A stretch of DNA of 64,000 bases from assembly GCF_000364225.2 (NCBI RefSeq), contig NZ_AQFT02000001.1, positions 372,001 through 436,000 of the forward strand, given 5' to 3'. Origin of the DNA: Eubacterium plexicaudatum ASF492 (GTDB lineage Bacteria > Bacillota > Clostridia > Lachnospirales > Lachnospiraceae). The notes under the pieces were generated by a model. That model was not told the origin of the DNA and ran no database searches. It worked only from the letters and a program-made list of their open reading frames with translations. Below, piece by piece: positions 44,079 to 53,595 of this stretch. Each line of letters begins with the position of its first letter. The first letter of the stretch is position 1. The position numbers and the translations under genes were made by a program.

Positions 44079-46241
44079 ATGAATAAACGAAAAATTGTAG
44101 CATGGCTGTTGGCAGCGACAGCTGTCATCTGGCAGACGGCGCCGGTGTGCGCGGCTGCATTGCAGACGCAGGCGCATGAAGTGGAGGTTCCGCAACTGGA
44201 AGAGGGTACGTATGTGAAGGGAGAGGCTCTTGTGTCGATGACAACGACACAGGCTGCCGCTTTAACGAAGGAAGGTACGGCCAGTTTTGACAAGGATATT
44301 CGGGTGGAAGAATGCTGGGAATTTGGAACGGCGCAGGATGCACAGTCGGAACAGATCAAAGATTATGTAGCTCTGGTCAGTTCGGATACATATTCAACGA
44401 AAGAATTAATGGAAATTGCGGCCGACAGGTATTATGTGGATGCGGTTGCACCGAACAGTTACGCGCACTTGTGCGATATCGGAAAAGATACGCTGTCGGA
44501 TTATCAGTGGTATCTGGACGGAACCGGCAGTTTTCGTACGGAAAGTAAGGGGATACGGTTTTCCGATCTGGAGGCGGAGTCGTTTATGCAGCCGGTAGTG
44601 GCTCTGATTGATACGGGAGTGGATTATACGAATGAAGATTTGAAAGATTCCATGTGGGTGAATCCGTATCAGTCAAAGGGGGTGGAAGGAACGTATGGAT
44701 ATGACTTTGCAAATGATGATGATGATCCGATGGATACGGACGGACATGGAACACATTGTGCCGGCGTGATTGCGGCACAGCAGAACAATGCGGCTGGCAT
44801 TACGGGCATCAGCAATGCAAAGATTATGGCGTTAAAAGTCGTAAAAGACAATTCCGATGTGTTTGATGTAGCCGGCGCTATCAGAGCTTTTGAGTACATT
44901 GTTCGGGCTCAGGAAATGGGCGTACCGGTAGCTGCGGTGAACTGTTCCTGGGGAGGCAGCAGGGATTCCGGGGCGGTTTTAAATACACTGATTGATAAAA
45001 TGGGTGCAAACGGCGCACTTACGGTGTTTGCGGCCGGTAATGATTCGATAGACTGGGATGCAATACCGATGTCTTTGCGTACGGTGCCTTATGATCTGGA
45101 TAGTAAATATGTGGTGGTTGCAGGCGCCAGTGATGAAAATGATGAAAGAGTTTATTTTTCAGATTATGGTAATACACAGGTGGATTTGTTTGCACCGGGA
45201 TCAAATATTGTCTCTACCGTGCAGGAAGCCAAGTTTCTGCCGCAGTTTTGGACACCTGAGAAACGTCAGCAGATGACCACTTATTATAATACGGTGAGCA
45301 GCATTGATGATTTTTATACCGCGTCCAATATTCGCGGGCTTGGGAGTGATTATACGGTCCGGTTAAGCTACGAGCCGAAAGTCGGCTGTTCGGATCAGAC
45401 GGATGGTAGTCTGAAGTATACGGTGAAAAACAATCGGAGCTTCGGGTTACCAATTGTGAAAGACGATATTTTTGATGGAGGTATGGAGCAGGCAGGATTT
45501 ATTTATCTGGATGTTACGGACTGGAATCCGGATACGGAAAAGACGTATTATATCAGCTGTATGATGGCGGATAATGACGGAGACGGCGTGCCGGCATGGG
45601 AATCGGTGGAAAAGGTGAGTACCAAAGATGACTGTCGGTTTGTTACATCCGGCGGCAGGACATATCTGGCGTTAATTGGAATTACGACGCAGAAAACACG
45701 TTCGACGACATATTATTTTGACAATTTTGCAGTGTCGGTAGCGGATCCGGATACGGATCAGTTTGAAAAATGCGATATTATGTCAGGGTCGTCTATGGCT
45801 GCGCCGATGGTTACCGGAGCCGTAGCAGTATTGCGAGGTGTAAATCCTACGTACGATGCGATGGGGATACGCAGTCTGCTGATGGAATGTACACGCAGTG
45901 TGGATGCACTTGAGAACGCCTGTGTGACAGGAGGTATATTAGATCTTTCCGGTATTGTGGTACAGCCGACCAGTCTGAAACTGAATAAAGCCTCTGCGAA
46001 TGTACGTTATGGGAATAAGCTGCAGCTGGTTGCTACGATACTGCCGGAAAATGCAGCCGGAGCAAACGTAACATGGAAATCTAGCAATCCCGCATATGCA
46101 TCGGTATCTGCAAAAGGAGTTGTAAAAGTAAAAAAAGCAGGAGTTGGAAAGACGGTTAAAATTACGGCTTCTACAAAGGATGGAATAAAACTTCAAGATG
46201 CATGTACGGTGAAGATATTAAAAGCTAAAAATAAGAAATAA
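44079..46241 (+). CDS. Secreted subtilisin-like serine protease with Ig-like domain
   Basis: A 720-residue S8 protease. The signal peptide (about 1-27) is MNKRKIVAWLLAATAVIWQ, ending CAAA. A propeptide region follows. The catalytic triad is visible: Asp in VALIDTGVDYT, His in DGHGTHCAGV, Ser in MSGSSMAAPMVTG. The oxyanion Asn is in AAGNDS. An insertion of about 180 residues between the Asn and Ser regions probably forms a beta domain. The C-terminal about 85 residues (PTSLKLNKASANVRYG, then VTWKSSNPAYASVS) are a BIG2-type Ig fold for surface or wall contact. AAAGAAAGGAAT precedes the ATG. It stands alone on its strand. Confidence 0.93.
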   Translation: MNKRKIVAWLLAATAVIWQTAPVCAAALQTQAHEVEVPQLEEGTYVKGEALVSMTTTQAAALTKEGTASFDKDIRVEECWEFGTAQDAQSEQIKDYVALVSSDTYSTKELMEIAADRYYVDAVAPNSYAHLCDIGKDTLSDYQWYLDGTGSFRTESKGIRFSDLEAESFMQPVVALIDTGVDYTNEDLKDSMWVNPYQSKGVEGTYGYDFANDDDDPMDTDGHGTHCAGVIAAQQNNAAGITGISNAKIMALKVVKDNSDVFDVAGAIRAFEYIVRAQEMGVPVAAVNCSWGGSRDSGAVLNTLIDKMGANGALTVFAAGNDSIDWDAIPMSLRTVPYDLDSKYVVVAGASDENDERVYFSDYGNTQVDLFAPGSNIVSTVQEAKFLPQFWTPEKRQQMTTYYNTVSSIDDFYTASNIRGLGSDYTVRLSYEPKVGCSDQTDGSLKYTVKNNRSFGLPIVKDDIFDGGMEQAGFIYLDVTDWNPDTEKTYYISCMMADNDGDGVPAWESVEKVSTKDDCRFVTSGGRTYLALIGITTQKTRSTTYYFDNFAVSVADPDTDQFEKCDIMSGSSMAAPMVTGAVAVLRGVNPTYDAMGIRSLLMECTRSVDALENACVTGGILDLSGIVVQPTSLKLNKASANVRYGNKLQLVATILPENAAGANVTWKSSNPAYASVSAKGVVKVKKAGVGKTVKITASTKDGIKLQDACTVKILKAKNKK

Positions 46242-46292
46242 ACGCAACGAACCAGAAACAAATATATAAAAATATTTGAGAAAGAAGCAGTC

Positions 46293-46990
46293 ATGATGGA
46301 GTGGATACCGAAAACAGGAGAGAGGTATAAAGATGATGCAAATAAACTGTATCAGATTATTGCCGTAGCTGTTCATGCGGAAACGGCAGAGCAAATTGTA
46401 GTATATCAGGAAATGTTTGGGGATTTTGGCATTTATGCATTAGATGTGCGGCAGATAACGGAGAAATATGGCTGGCAGCGCGTGTTTACAACGACAGATC
46501 GCTCCGAGCCGATGCAGGTGGAAAGAAAGTGTGCATCGGTTGCAGGAAGCGGTCAGGGAACAGTTTGGCAGCCAATACAAAACCGGAGCTTCGTCCTCGT
46601 ACGCAGTCTCCGGCCGAATCCCGGCGGGCTATGCGCCAGTCCGTATCCGAGGCATCCGGTGAGGGAACCTATTATTATGAAAAACGCCGCCGGCAGATGG
46701 AAGAGCGGGAGCAGCGCAGGGAGTTGTTCCGGAAATCGGAAAGACACGAGAGTGCCACGGAGGAACTGCGTGCCAATCCGTGCCTGATCAAATTTCTGGA
46801 AGCAGATACGTATGAAGAGAAATTCCACGTATTAAATGAAATACAAAACGATATTACCGATCGACTGATTGATGATATTGCAGTTGTGCTGGATGTGGTA
46901 ATTCCGGAAGGAGCTTTGGCAGATCGGTTTCATCAGCTTCGGAATATTATACTGACCAGACAGAAATACGAGACAAACCGGTTCCGTTAA
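46293..46990 (+). CDS. DUF1653-type domain protein with two frameshifts
   Basis: The N-terminus WIPKTGERYKDDANKLYQII, then VVYQEMFGDFGIYALD is the DUF1653 domain. One extra base at 46520-46521 and one in the A-run at 46579-46582 disturb the middle. With both removed, VKESVHRLQEAVREQFG and YKPELRPRTQSPAESRRAM join the C-terminal part, a charged helical region ending TRQKYETNRFR. Restored length is about 231 residues. Function unknown. Confidence 0.65.
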
Positions 46991-47471
46991 AAAAAGGCGC
47001 CTTTGCTCATTTCGCTGTTGTGGTACCGGCTCTCATAGGTGACATCTTCACCAAACCAGTCCGGAGGGATAAAAGAATCTGCTTCTTCTACGGAAGCAAA
47101 TTCTACCTCTGCCAGAGTGACGCCTTCCAGCTTATCGTGGAAAATGTCCAGTTCAATCGTATGCGTGGAATCCAGAGGAATCAAATATCTGCGTTTGGTG
47201 ATCAAAATACCGTCCGCTTTTTTCGCAGGTGTTCATAGGCTTCTTTGGAAAGGGGCATTTCCTGTTCCAGATGTGCTAACATGCCGGCGCTTTTGTAAGT
47301 GAGAAAATAGGTGTCGTCCATTTTTCGGATTCGTATGGTAGGACTTGTGCATAAGTATCCCTGTTCAATCTCATGATAAGGATACTGTTCCAGATTGTTT
47401 GGAAGCCATTTGGGAACAAATTTGCGCTCAATTTCCATATGTGCCGTATTTTCCGGATTTGTTTTTGGCAT
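46987..47471 (-). CDS. CYTH-domain protein (one frameshift)
   Basis: The N-terminal signature MEIERKF is the EXEXK motif of CYTH/triphosphate tunnel enzymes. It is followed by EIEQGYLCTSPTIRIRKMDD, FLTYKSAG and, after a missing base in the run 47218-47223, ADGILITKRRYLIPLDSTHTIEL and LAEVEFAS. The restored length of about 161 residues fits the small bacterial CYTH class (tripolyphosphatase-like). The gene converges on the DUF1653 gene with 4 bases of overlap at their stops. Confidence 0.82.
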
Positions 47472-47625
47472 GGCAATACTCCTTTGCTTTTGTTTTTATA
47501 TTTAAGATAACCGATCTTTCCGGAAAAATCAATGTGTGTTTGCAAAGTCATGCAGAATATGGTATTTTAAAATAGCAGTTCGGTCTGTCCGGACAATGAA
47601 AATAAATATGCAGGAGGACGAAAAA

Positions 47626-48170
47626 ATGAGTAAAATAGCCGTATTTTTCGCAGATGGCTGTGAAGAGATAGAAGGCTTAACGGTAGTAGATATGCTTCGC
47701 AGAGCAAATCTGGACGTTGTCAGCGTGTCGGTTACAGGAAGCAGGGAAATCCATGGTTCCCATGATATTACGTTTTTTGCGGATACCACGTTTGAAGAGA
47801 CATCGCCGGATGCGTATGACGGCGCGGTTCTTCCGGGCGGAGCCGTTGGGACGGCAAATCTGGGAGCGCATGAGGGTGTAGTCAGCACAATCAAAAAATT
47901 TGCACAGGAAGGAAAAATGGTTGCAGCAATTTGTGCGGCGCCAAGTGTACTCGGTGCAAATGGTATTTTACAGGGAAAACGTGCTACCTGCCATCCGGGA
48001 TGGGAAGAAAAACTGACGGGAGCAGTGATTTCGGAAGGCAATGCGGTTGTAGATGGAAATGTGATTACGAGCCGCGGCATGGGGACATCCATTGATTTTC
48101 GCTGGCTATTATTGAAAAATTTGCAGATGCGGATGTTGTAGAAAATGTAAAAAAGGGAATTGTTTATTAA
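47626..48170 (+). CDS. DJ-1/PfpI family protein (one frameshift near the end)
   Basis: About 181 residues: KIAVFFADGCEEIEGLTVVD at the start, the nucleophile elbow AAICAAPSVLG (Cys about residue 106), and TSRGMGTSIDF. The class contains deglycase-like and redox-sensing proteins. A missing T at 48096-48099 alters the last part; restored it reads LAIIEKFADADVVENVKKGI and ends at 48170. AGGAGGACG precedes ATG 47626. Confidence 0.88.
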
Positions 48171-48175
48171 CGACG

Positions 48176-48276
48176 TTTTAAAAATCGTTCATCTGCTGCG
48201 TCAGGATATTTGCGGTAACAGCATAAATTGCCGTTCTGCTTTCTGTCCGCGGCAGATGGACGATTTTTTGTTTGCA
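48176..48276. terminator. Bidirectional terminator
   Basis: AAATCGTTCATCTGC and GCAGATGGACGATTT form the outer stem (about 48181-48195 and 48252-48266) with a T-run on one side and an A-run on the other; an inner hairpin lies in the loop. It serves the convergent genes at 47626 (+) and 48308 (-). Confidence 0.7.
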
Positions 48277-48307
48277 TTACATACGGAAAATGCGGTTTTT
48301 GTTTCTC

Positions 48308-49498
48308 TTATTTGATCGTTATTTTTTTCGCCGGGCTGTCTGCTCCGTAGTATGTAACGCCTTTGATCACTTTATAACTGCGTAACTTTACATAATAAGT
48401 CTTTTTTGCTTTCAGTTTTTTCGAATTTGTCCGAAATGTTGTGTTATCTGAGGTCCCCAGTTGTTGATAACTGCCGTTTTTCTTAGCGGCATACAGTACC
48501 TGATATCCATCTGCATCGGCAGGCAGGGTTGCCTTTACGGTTAAGGTTTGCTTGCTGCTTGTAGATAACTTGCGAAGTTCGGCAGCTTTTGGAGCATGTG
48601 CCTGCTTACATGCACGAATGATCAGATTGGCGATCTTGGCATGTCCCTGTACGGAAGGGTGCGGGTCTAACCGGAAATCGTATGGCTGTTTAAAATCAAT
48701 GTTTACATTTGTGAGCTGCTTTTCGTAAAATGGCGTATAAACATCAATGAGTGTATATCCGGACGCATTTTTAGAAAAAGCTTTGTTCATTTCCTGAATG
48801 TAAATATCTGCCAGCTCTCCAATTTTCGGAATCGTCACAAAAGGATTATAAATATTTGTTGCGTAAATTTCTGCGTCAGGCGCTTTATCATGCAGAATGG
48901 AAACAATGGTCTGAAATTTTTCAGGAAAAGCAGCCGTCTGTGCATGCAGTGTTTCATTGTCGGATAACAGCGTCAGCAGTTCTTCGGCTTTTTCATAATA
49001 TTCTGCCATTTTCGTAACATCAATCTGCGGCAATGGAAACCCGGTTTTTAATTGTTCCGGTATGGCAGACGGGTCAAGCGTTTCCGGATTGATCTCGAAA
49101 AAATCGAGAAGAATTTGGATAAATGGCAGCAGCAGATCGTTGGAACCAATCGAAAGAGTAATGATATCGGCATTTGCAAGATCTGCATCAGCTTTTCCGG
49201 AATGGAGCAGTTCCATACAGTCATCGCTGTTATCTCCGGTTATGGCGTAATTGGCGGACTGTGTGTGTAAAAATGAGGCGACAAGCGCCTGATAGCTGTC
49301 CCCAGGAGCGGCAGTCTGATCATCGGAATACCCGTCCAGGCCGTAGCCGGCGGCAATACTGTCTCCAAAGGCGACATAGTTAGTCTTATCCGAACGGTTT
49401 TCTGCGTAAACGGGCTGCAGGCTGACGCCAATAGAAGTAACGAGCAGACTCATCAGCATTAAAATCGAACAGATTGTTTGATGTTTCTTATGTTTCAT
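48308..49498 (-). CDS. Secreted SGNH/GDSL hydrolase
   Basis: A 396-residue protein. ATG 49498 is preceded by GGAGGTGA. The signal peptide (about 1-32) ends PVYA. The SGNH blocks are visible: YVAFGDSIAAGYG (Ser), SIGSNDLLLP (Asn) and LDPHPSVQGH (Asp-His). The C-terminal about 80 residues (GYQVLYAAKKNGSYQQLG, then KTYYVKLRSYKVIKG) resemble a fibronectin-III-like domain. It is likely an extracellular esterase or deacetylase acting on wall glycan or lipid. Confidence 0.9.
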   Translation of the reverse strand: MKHKKHQTICSILMLMSLLVTSIGVSLQPVYAENRSDKTNYVAFGDSIAAGYGLDGYSDDQTAAPGDSYQALVASFLHTQSANYAITGDNSDDCMELLHSGKADADLANADIITLSIGSNDLLLPFIQILLDFFEINPETLDPSAIPEQLKTGFPLPQIDVTKMAEYYEKAEELLTLLSDNETLHAQTAAFPEKFQTIVSILHDKAPDAEIYATNIYNPFVTIPKIGELADIYIQEMNKAFSKNASGYTLIDVYTPFYEKQLTNVNIDFKQPYDFRLDPHPSVQGHAKIANLIIRACKQAHAPKAAELRKLSTSSKQTLTVKATLPADADGYQVLYAAKKNGSYQQLGTSDNTTFRTNSKKLKAKKTYYVKLRSYKVIKGVTYYGADSPAKKITIK

Positions 49499-49649
49499 AA
49501 ATGATTTCACCTCCATAGAGAGAAGTATAGCACACAATACCAGAACTTACCATTCATAAAAATATAAAATTTTTTCATACTAACAACAGATAGCAGAAAG
49601 AAAATTTCTGTTATTCAGATATCAGACAAATATATGGAGGTATGGAAAC

Positions 49650-49859
49650 ATGTCAAGTTCAAAGAATTCAAATTCAGGTATGGCAGTACCGGAAGCAAAG
49701 GAAGCAATGAGACAGTTCAAAGAAGAAGTAGCATCTGAATTAGGTGTAAACTTAAAGGACGGATACAACGGAGATCTGACCTCCCGTGAAGCCGGTTCGA
49801 TCGGCGGCGAGATGGTAAAGAAGATGATTATGAGACAGGAAGAACAGATGAAACAGTAA
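49650..49859 (+). CDS. Alpha/beta-type small acid-soluble spore protein
   Basis: A 69-residue SASP. The germination-protease-like region KEEVASELGVNL and the C-terminal GYNGDLTSREAGSIGGEM, then KKMI, are diagnostic. TGGAGGTAT precedes the ATG. It coats spore DNA and protects it from UV damage. Expected under SigG control; no consensus could be read with confidence. It shows that the host makes spores. Confidence 0.95.
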   Translation: MSSSKNSNSGMAVPEAKEAMRQFKEEVASELGVNLKDGYNGDLTSREAGSIGGEMVKKMIMRQEEQMKQ

Positions 49860-49916
49860 TTAGCTGCAGTATCGTTTGGTAGTTGGAAAGATTGCAGCAG
49901 CAAGCTGCCGCATGAA

Positions 49917-49977
49917 AAAAGATGTCGGAAGGGATACTTCATATAAGGAAGTGTCCCTTCCGGCATTGTTTTTTTAC
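49917..49977 (+). terminator. Terminator after SASP gene
   Basis: ATGTCGGAAGGGATACTTC pairs with GAAGTGTCCCTTCCGGCAT (G-T and one mismatch allowed), followed by seven T. Confidence 0.85.
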
Positions 49978-50154
49978 TCAAAGTCAATCATAGCAAACGG
50001 AACGCTTTTAAACTTGAGCAGTAGGCAGTTAAATAGAAAACACTGCGTATCCTTGAAGTGTTCGGAATTTAATGCTATACTTATAAACATGAAAGAATGA
50101 TTTATTTATATAGGTGGTGAAAAATGATGTGTATAAATAAGAAAAGGAAAAACA

Positions 50155-50213
50155 AAGCATGGCTCCATGCAAAGCCAGTACAATGAGCGACATTTGCATG
50201 GAGTAATAATAGT
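50155..50213 (+). promoter_or_regulatory. Hairpin upstream of HTH gene
   Basis: GCTCCATGCAAA and TTTGCATGGAG form an 11-bp stem across a 20-base loop, about 60 bases before the start codon at 50271. It may be a regulatory leader; no known class recognised. Confidence 0.35.
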
Positions 50214-50270
50214 CGCATAATATTGCTGGCTTTGCTGCCTGATTTTATCAATCAAGGAGGAAGCCTGCAT

Positions 50271-50534
50271 ATGAAATACATCAATGCAAATGCAATTCTG
50301 CCTGATATGTTGGTCGAGGAGTTACAAAAATATGTGCAAGCGGGTTATATCTATATACCGGCTAAGGACGATCAACATAAATCTTGGGGTGAATTGTCCG
50401 GTTATCGAAAAGAACTACATGAACGCAACGAAATCATCATAAAGAAATATCGGAACGGTGTTTCGATTGAGGAACTTGCGGAGGAATTTTATCTTTCGGT
50501 ATATGCCATAAGGAAAATAATATATCGGAAATGA
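50271..50534 (+). CDS. CD3324-like small HTH protein
   Basis: An 87-residue protein: MKYINANAILPDMLVEELQK at the start, YIYIPAKDDQHKSWGELSGY in the middle and a C-terminal helix-turn-helix NGVSIEELAEEFYLSVYAIR. This matches a small Clostridia family (CD3324 type, name from memory). AGGAGGAAGC precedes the ATG. Likely a DNA-binding regulator of unknown target; a terminator follows directly. Confidence 0.75.
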   Translation: MKYINANAILPDMLVEELQKYVQAGYIYIPAKDDQHKSWGELSGYRKELHERNEIIIKKYRNGVSIEELAEEFYLSVYAIRKIIYRK

Positions 50535-50536
50535 TT

Positions 50537-50570
50537 ATGGAGAGCTGCTGAAAAAGCAGCTCTTTTTTCT
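50537..50570 (+). terminator. Terminator
   Basis: AGAGCTGCT-GAAAA-AGCAGCTCT followed by TTTTT. Confidence 0.85.
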
Positions 50571-50662
50571 ACGGATTGTTTCTGCATTGTTTGGTATATT
50601 GAGAATCGTTTTGCTGATGCGTACAATTATCATATAGCATTTTCAACAGGAGGATTACAAAA

Positions 50663-51295
50663 ATGGCGAACTCTGAAATTTTATATCCACGGACAGGTGA
50701 TAGGCAGACTATTTACTTAAAAAATGCAATTACCGATGCAGGCATTACCGTGGGAGATTATACCATGTATAACGACTTTGTGAATGACCCTACGGGTTTT
50801 GAAAAGAACAATGTTCTTTATCACTATCCGATCAACCACGACAAACTTGTTATAGGAAAATTTTGTTCGATTGCCTGTGGTGCAAAATTTCTTTTCAATA
50901 GTGCAAATCATACAATGGATTCTCTGTCCACATATCCGTTTCCCTTATTTTTCGATGAGTGGGAACTTGAGAAAACAAATATTACGGAGGCGTGGGATAA
51001 CAAAGGAGATATTATTGTTCACAATGATGTATGGATTGGCTATGAAGCGGTCATTTTGGCAGGTGTTACAATTGGCGATGGTGCAATTATAGGTACGCGT
51101 GCTGTTGTCACGAAAGATGTACCGCCTTATACCGTTGTGGGAGGAGTACCAGCAAAGCCGATCAGAAAACGGTTTCATGATAAAACCATTACAGAATTAC
51201 TTAAATTGAAATGGTGGGATTGGTCAGAGGAAAAAATTTCTCAGAATATGAAAGCGATACAATCCGGAAATATCGAACGAATGAGGGGGATTTAA
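50663..51295 (+). CDS. Vat/CatB-type hexapeptide acetyltransferase
   Basis: A 210-residue left-handed beta-helix acetyltransferase. [32 protein letters not shown] (the conserved His of xenobiotic acetyltransferases), then [20 protein letters not shown] and [18 protein letters not shown]. The family includes streptogramin A (Vat) and chloramphenicol (CatB) acetyltransferases, but many chromosomal members have no proven resistance role. AGGAGGATT precedes the ATG. Acetyl-CoA is the expected donor. Confidence 0.85.
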   Translation: MANSEILYPRTGDRQTIYLKNAITDAGITVGDYTMYNDFVNDPTGFEKNNVLYHYPINHDKLVIGKFCSIACGAKFLFNSANHTMDSLSTYPFPLFFDEWELEKTNITEAWDNKGDIIVHNDVWIGYEAVILAGVTIGDGAIIGTRAVVTKDVPPYTVVGGVPAKPIRKRFHDKTITELLKLKWWDWSEEKISQNMKAIQSGNIERMRGI

Positions 51296-51297
51296 TT

Positions 51298-51612
51298 ATG
51301 TGTACGAGATTTGTTCATAATGGAAATGATACCATCGTAGGATTTAATTTTGATATAGACCTTGCGGTTTGGATACATACCGTTATCAGAAGCTATGCTT
51401 TCGGATAAATACGGGCGTGTACTTATTATTTAGCCGGGATTAGGATACCGATATATTAAAATCCGTAAAACAAGAAGGAATTTGGGCGACAAGAGTTTCT
51501 TTTGTATATTCGGTTAGTGAAAACAATGTTTATTATGTTTTGAATAATGATTTTGAACACATTTTAGAATATCAATTCTTATACACAACATTTTCATATA
51601 AAATGTTATCTT
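51298..51612 (+). pseudogene. Ntn-hydrolase (choloylglycine/linear amide) remnant
   Basis: MCTRFVHNGNDTIVGFNFD starts with the catalytic Cys at position 2 as in conjugated bile acid hydrolase-like Ntn enzymes. It soon stops at 51408. Further bits of a C-terminal part (ATRVSFVYSVSENNVYYVL) occur near 51490-51560. Most of the middle is deleted. Confidence 0.55.
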
Positions 51613-51974
51613 AAAGTATTCTACACTAATTTATTTTGTTTTGCAATACTAATACAAAAATGTTAGTAATTACCAGAACTTACGCAAAAATAACAAAAAA
51701 TTGGATAAAACATACAAAAAACCGGAAATAAAATCATAAATTTCAAGATAAATTGACATTTATAATTTTAAAGTATTTTCCGGTTTTTTGGTGCCGTAAT
51801 CAGGGATAAACTTGGAATGCCTTTTTTTATAGGCGTTTCCGCTGTTTTTAATATTTGGAAAAACATAACATTTTATATGAAAATGTTATGTTTTTATGGA
51901 CGTAATTTTCAGTGGTTCGGACACGCTTTTTTCATATGCACAATGTTGTTGTGCGTTACAGAATGGAGGAAATC
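51613..51974. promoter_or_regulatory. AT-rich intergenic region with two strong inverted repeats
   Basis: No gene. CAAAAAACCGGAAA (about 51717) pairs with TTTCCGGTTTTTTG (about 51778), a long-loop terminator-like structure. AAAAACATAACATTTT (51859-51874) pairs perfectly with AAAATGTTATGTTTTT (51880-51895) around ATATG, a 16-bp palindrome 80 bases before the XRE gene, either a terminator or its operator. Confidence 0.6.
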
Positions 51975-52334
51975 ATGAAAGAATTAGATTACGGCAAAAT
52001 AGGCATGCGGATCCGGCAGGTACGAAAGGCGAAAGACTGGTCACAGGATGAGCTTGCAAAAAAATGCGGCATCAGCATGTCTTTTTTGGGCCATATTGAG
52101 CGCGGAACGAGGATTATGAGTCTGGAGACGTTTGTCAACATTTGTACGGCGCTGGAAGCGGATGCGGATGAACTGCTCTGGGGTGTGGCGCATGCGTCGG
52201 AGGCCGTGCTGGATCTGTGGAACAGGCCGGCGGGGAAAGAAGACCGTGCCCTGGCACAGCCTGCGCAGAAGGACAGCTATTCTATGTATGTGCGGATTAT
52301 GAAATCGGTGGCGGAGATTATGAACGAAGCATGA
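51975..52334 (+). CDS. XRE-family regulator heading the polysaccharide cluster
   Basis: A 119-residue protein. The helix-turn-helix is MRIRQVRKAKDWSQDELAKK, then CGISMSFLGHIERGTRIMSL (about 10-60). The rest is a helical tail. TGGAGGAAATC precedes ATG 51975. Its stop overlaps the start of the first glycosyltransferase (ATGA), so it is co-translated with the cluster and probably regulates it through the palindrome upstream. Confidence 0.85.
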   Translation: MKELDYGKIGMRIRQVRKAKDWSQDELAKKCGISMSFLGHIERGTRIMSLETFVNICTALEADADELLWGVAHASEAVLDLWNRPAGKEDRALAQPAQKDSYSMYVRIMKSVAEIMNEA

Positions 52335-53595
52335 GTGCGGGTGAAAACGGTAAAGGAAAAGTGTTGATGCTCTCGTCTGTCGCTTCGATGATTGATCAGT
52401 TTAATATGCCCAATATCAGGCTGCTGCAGGAGATGGGGTATGAGGTGCATGTGGCTTGTAATTTTAAGGAAGGCAGCACGTGCAGCGACGGGCGGATCGA
52501 AGATTTGCAGGAAAGGTTGCGCAGCATGCATGTCGTATGGCGCCAATGGGACTGCCCGAGAACGATCTGCCCTGTTGTGAAATGCATCCGGGCATTGCGG
52601 CAGCTGTGGAAGCTGACCGGCAAACAGCGCTATGCCTGGATCCATTGCCATTCGCCGGTTGGCGGAGCGATTGCAAGAATTGTGGCGCATGGCAGAAATA
52701 TCCGGGTGATTTATACGGCGCATGGGTTTCATTTTTATAAAGGTGCGCCTGTGAAAAACTGGTTGCTGTATTATCCGGCGGAAAAGCTGCTGTCGTATTG
52801 GACGGAGGTGCTGTTGACGGTGAATCGGGAAGATTACCGGTTTGCAAAGCGCAATTTCCATGCAAAAAAGTGTACTGTGTGCCCGGAACCGGGGTCAGGA
52901 CCGGGCGGGCGCTGCATTCGAACCGGAGCAGGCGAGAGCTTTGCAGCCTTTTTCACATACCGGAATCGGCATGGGTGTTGCTTTCGGTTGGGGAGCTGAC
53001 ACCGCGTAAAAATCACAGGCTTGTGCTGGAGGCTATGGCTCTTATGAAGCGTACGGATGTTTATTATGTGGTCTGCGGGCAGGGGGAGCTTTGCCGGCAG
53101 CTGCGCACGGAAGCCGGACGATACGGGCTTGCGGACAGGCTGCGGCTTGTCGGGTTTCGGGAGCATTTGGATGATTTTTATTGTAATTGTGACATCTTTG
53201 TATTTCCGTCCGTACAGGAAGGGTTGCCAGTCGCGCTTATGGAAGCTATGGCTGCCGGCATGCCCTGCGTTGTTTCGGATATCCGGGGAAACAGAGAGCT
53301 GCTTGGCGATGCGGGAGGGTGTGACGATGATATGTGTGGGGCTGTGGACGTTCGCTTTGCGCATGATGACGCGGCCAGTCTTTGCGGCATACTGTTGCGC
53401 ATGATGGAAGATGCGGATCTGCGCAGACGCTGCGCTGCTTATAATCGAAACGCGTCCGCGCGGTATGACATCCATGCGGTCCGCAGGGAAATGCGCCGCA
53501 TCTACGGGCTGAGCATAGAAAGGGAATTCCAGGATGAAGATGTTAAAAGGGCTTATCAAAAATCGGAAAATCATCGCGTCTTTGATGGTCGATGA
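52331..53595 (+). CDS. Glycosyltransferase family 4 (one frameshift)
   Basis: VLMLSSVASMIDQFNMPNIR is the N-terminal Rossmann start, YTAHGFHFYKGAP the acceptor side, and after a missing A in the run 52864-52869 the C-terminal domain follows: VYCVPGTGV, LLSVGELTPRKNHRLVLEAM, VGFREHLDDFY and FVFPSVQEGLPVALMEAMAA (the E-x7-E donor site). Restored length is about 421 residues. It transfers a sugar to the lipid-linked precursor in the cytoplasm. The end overlaps the permease gene by about 60 bases. Confidence 0.88.
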
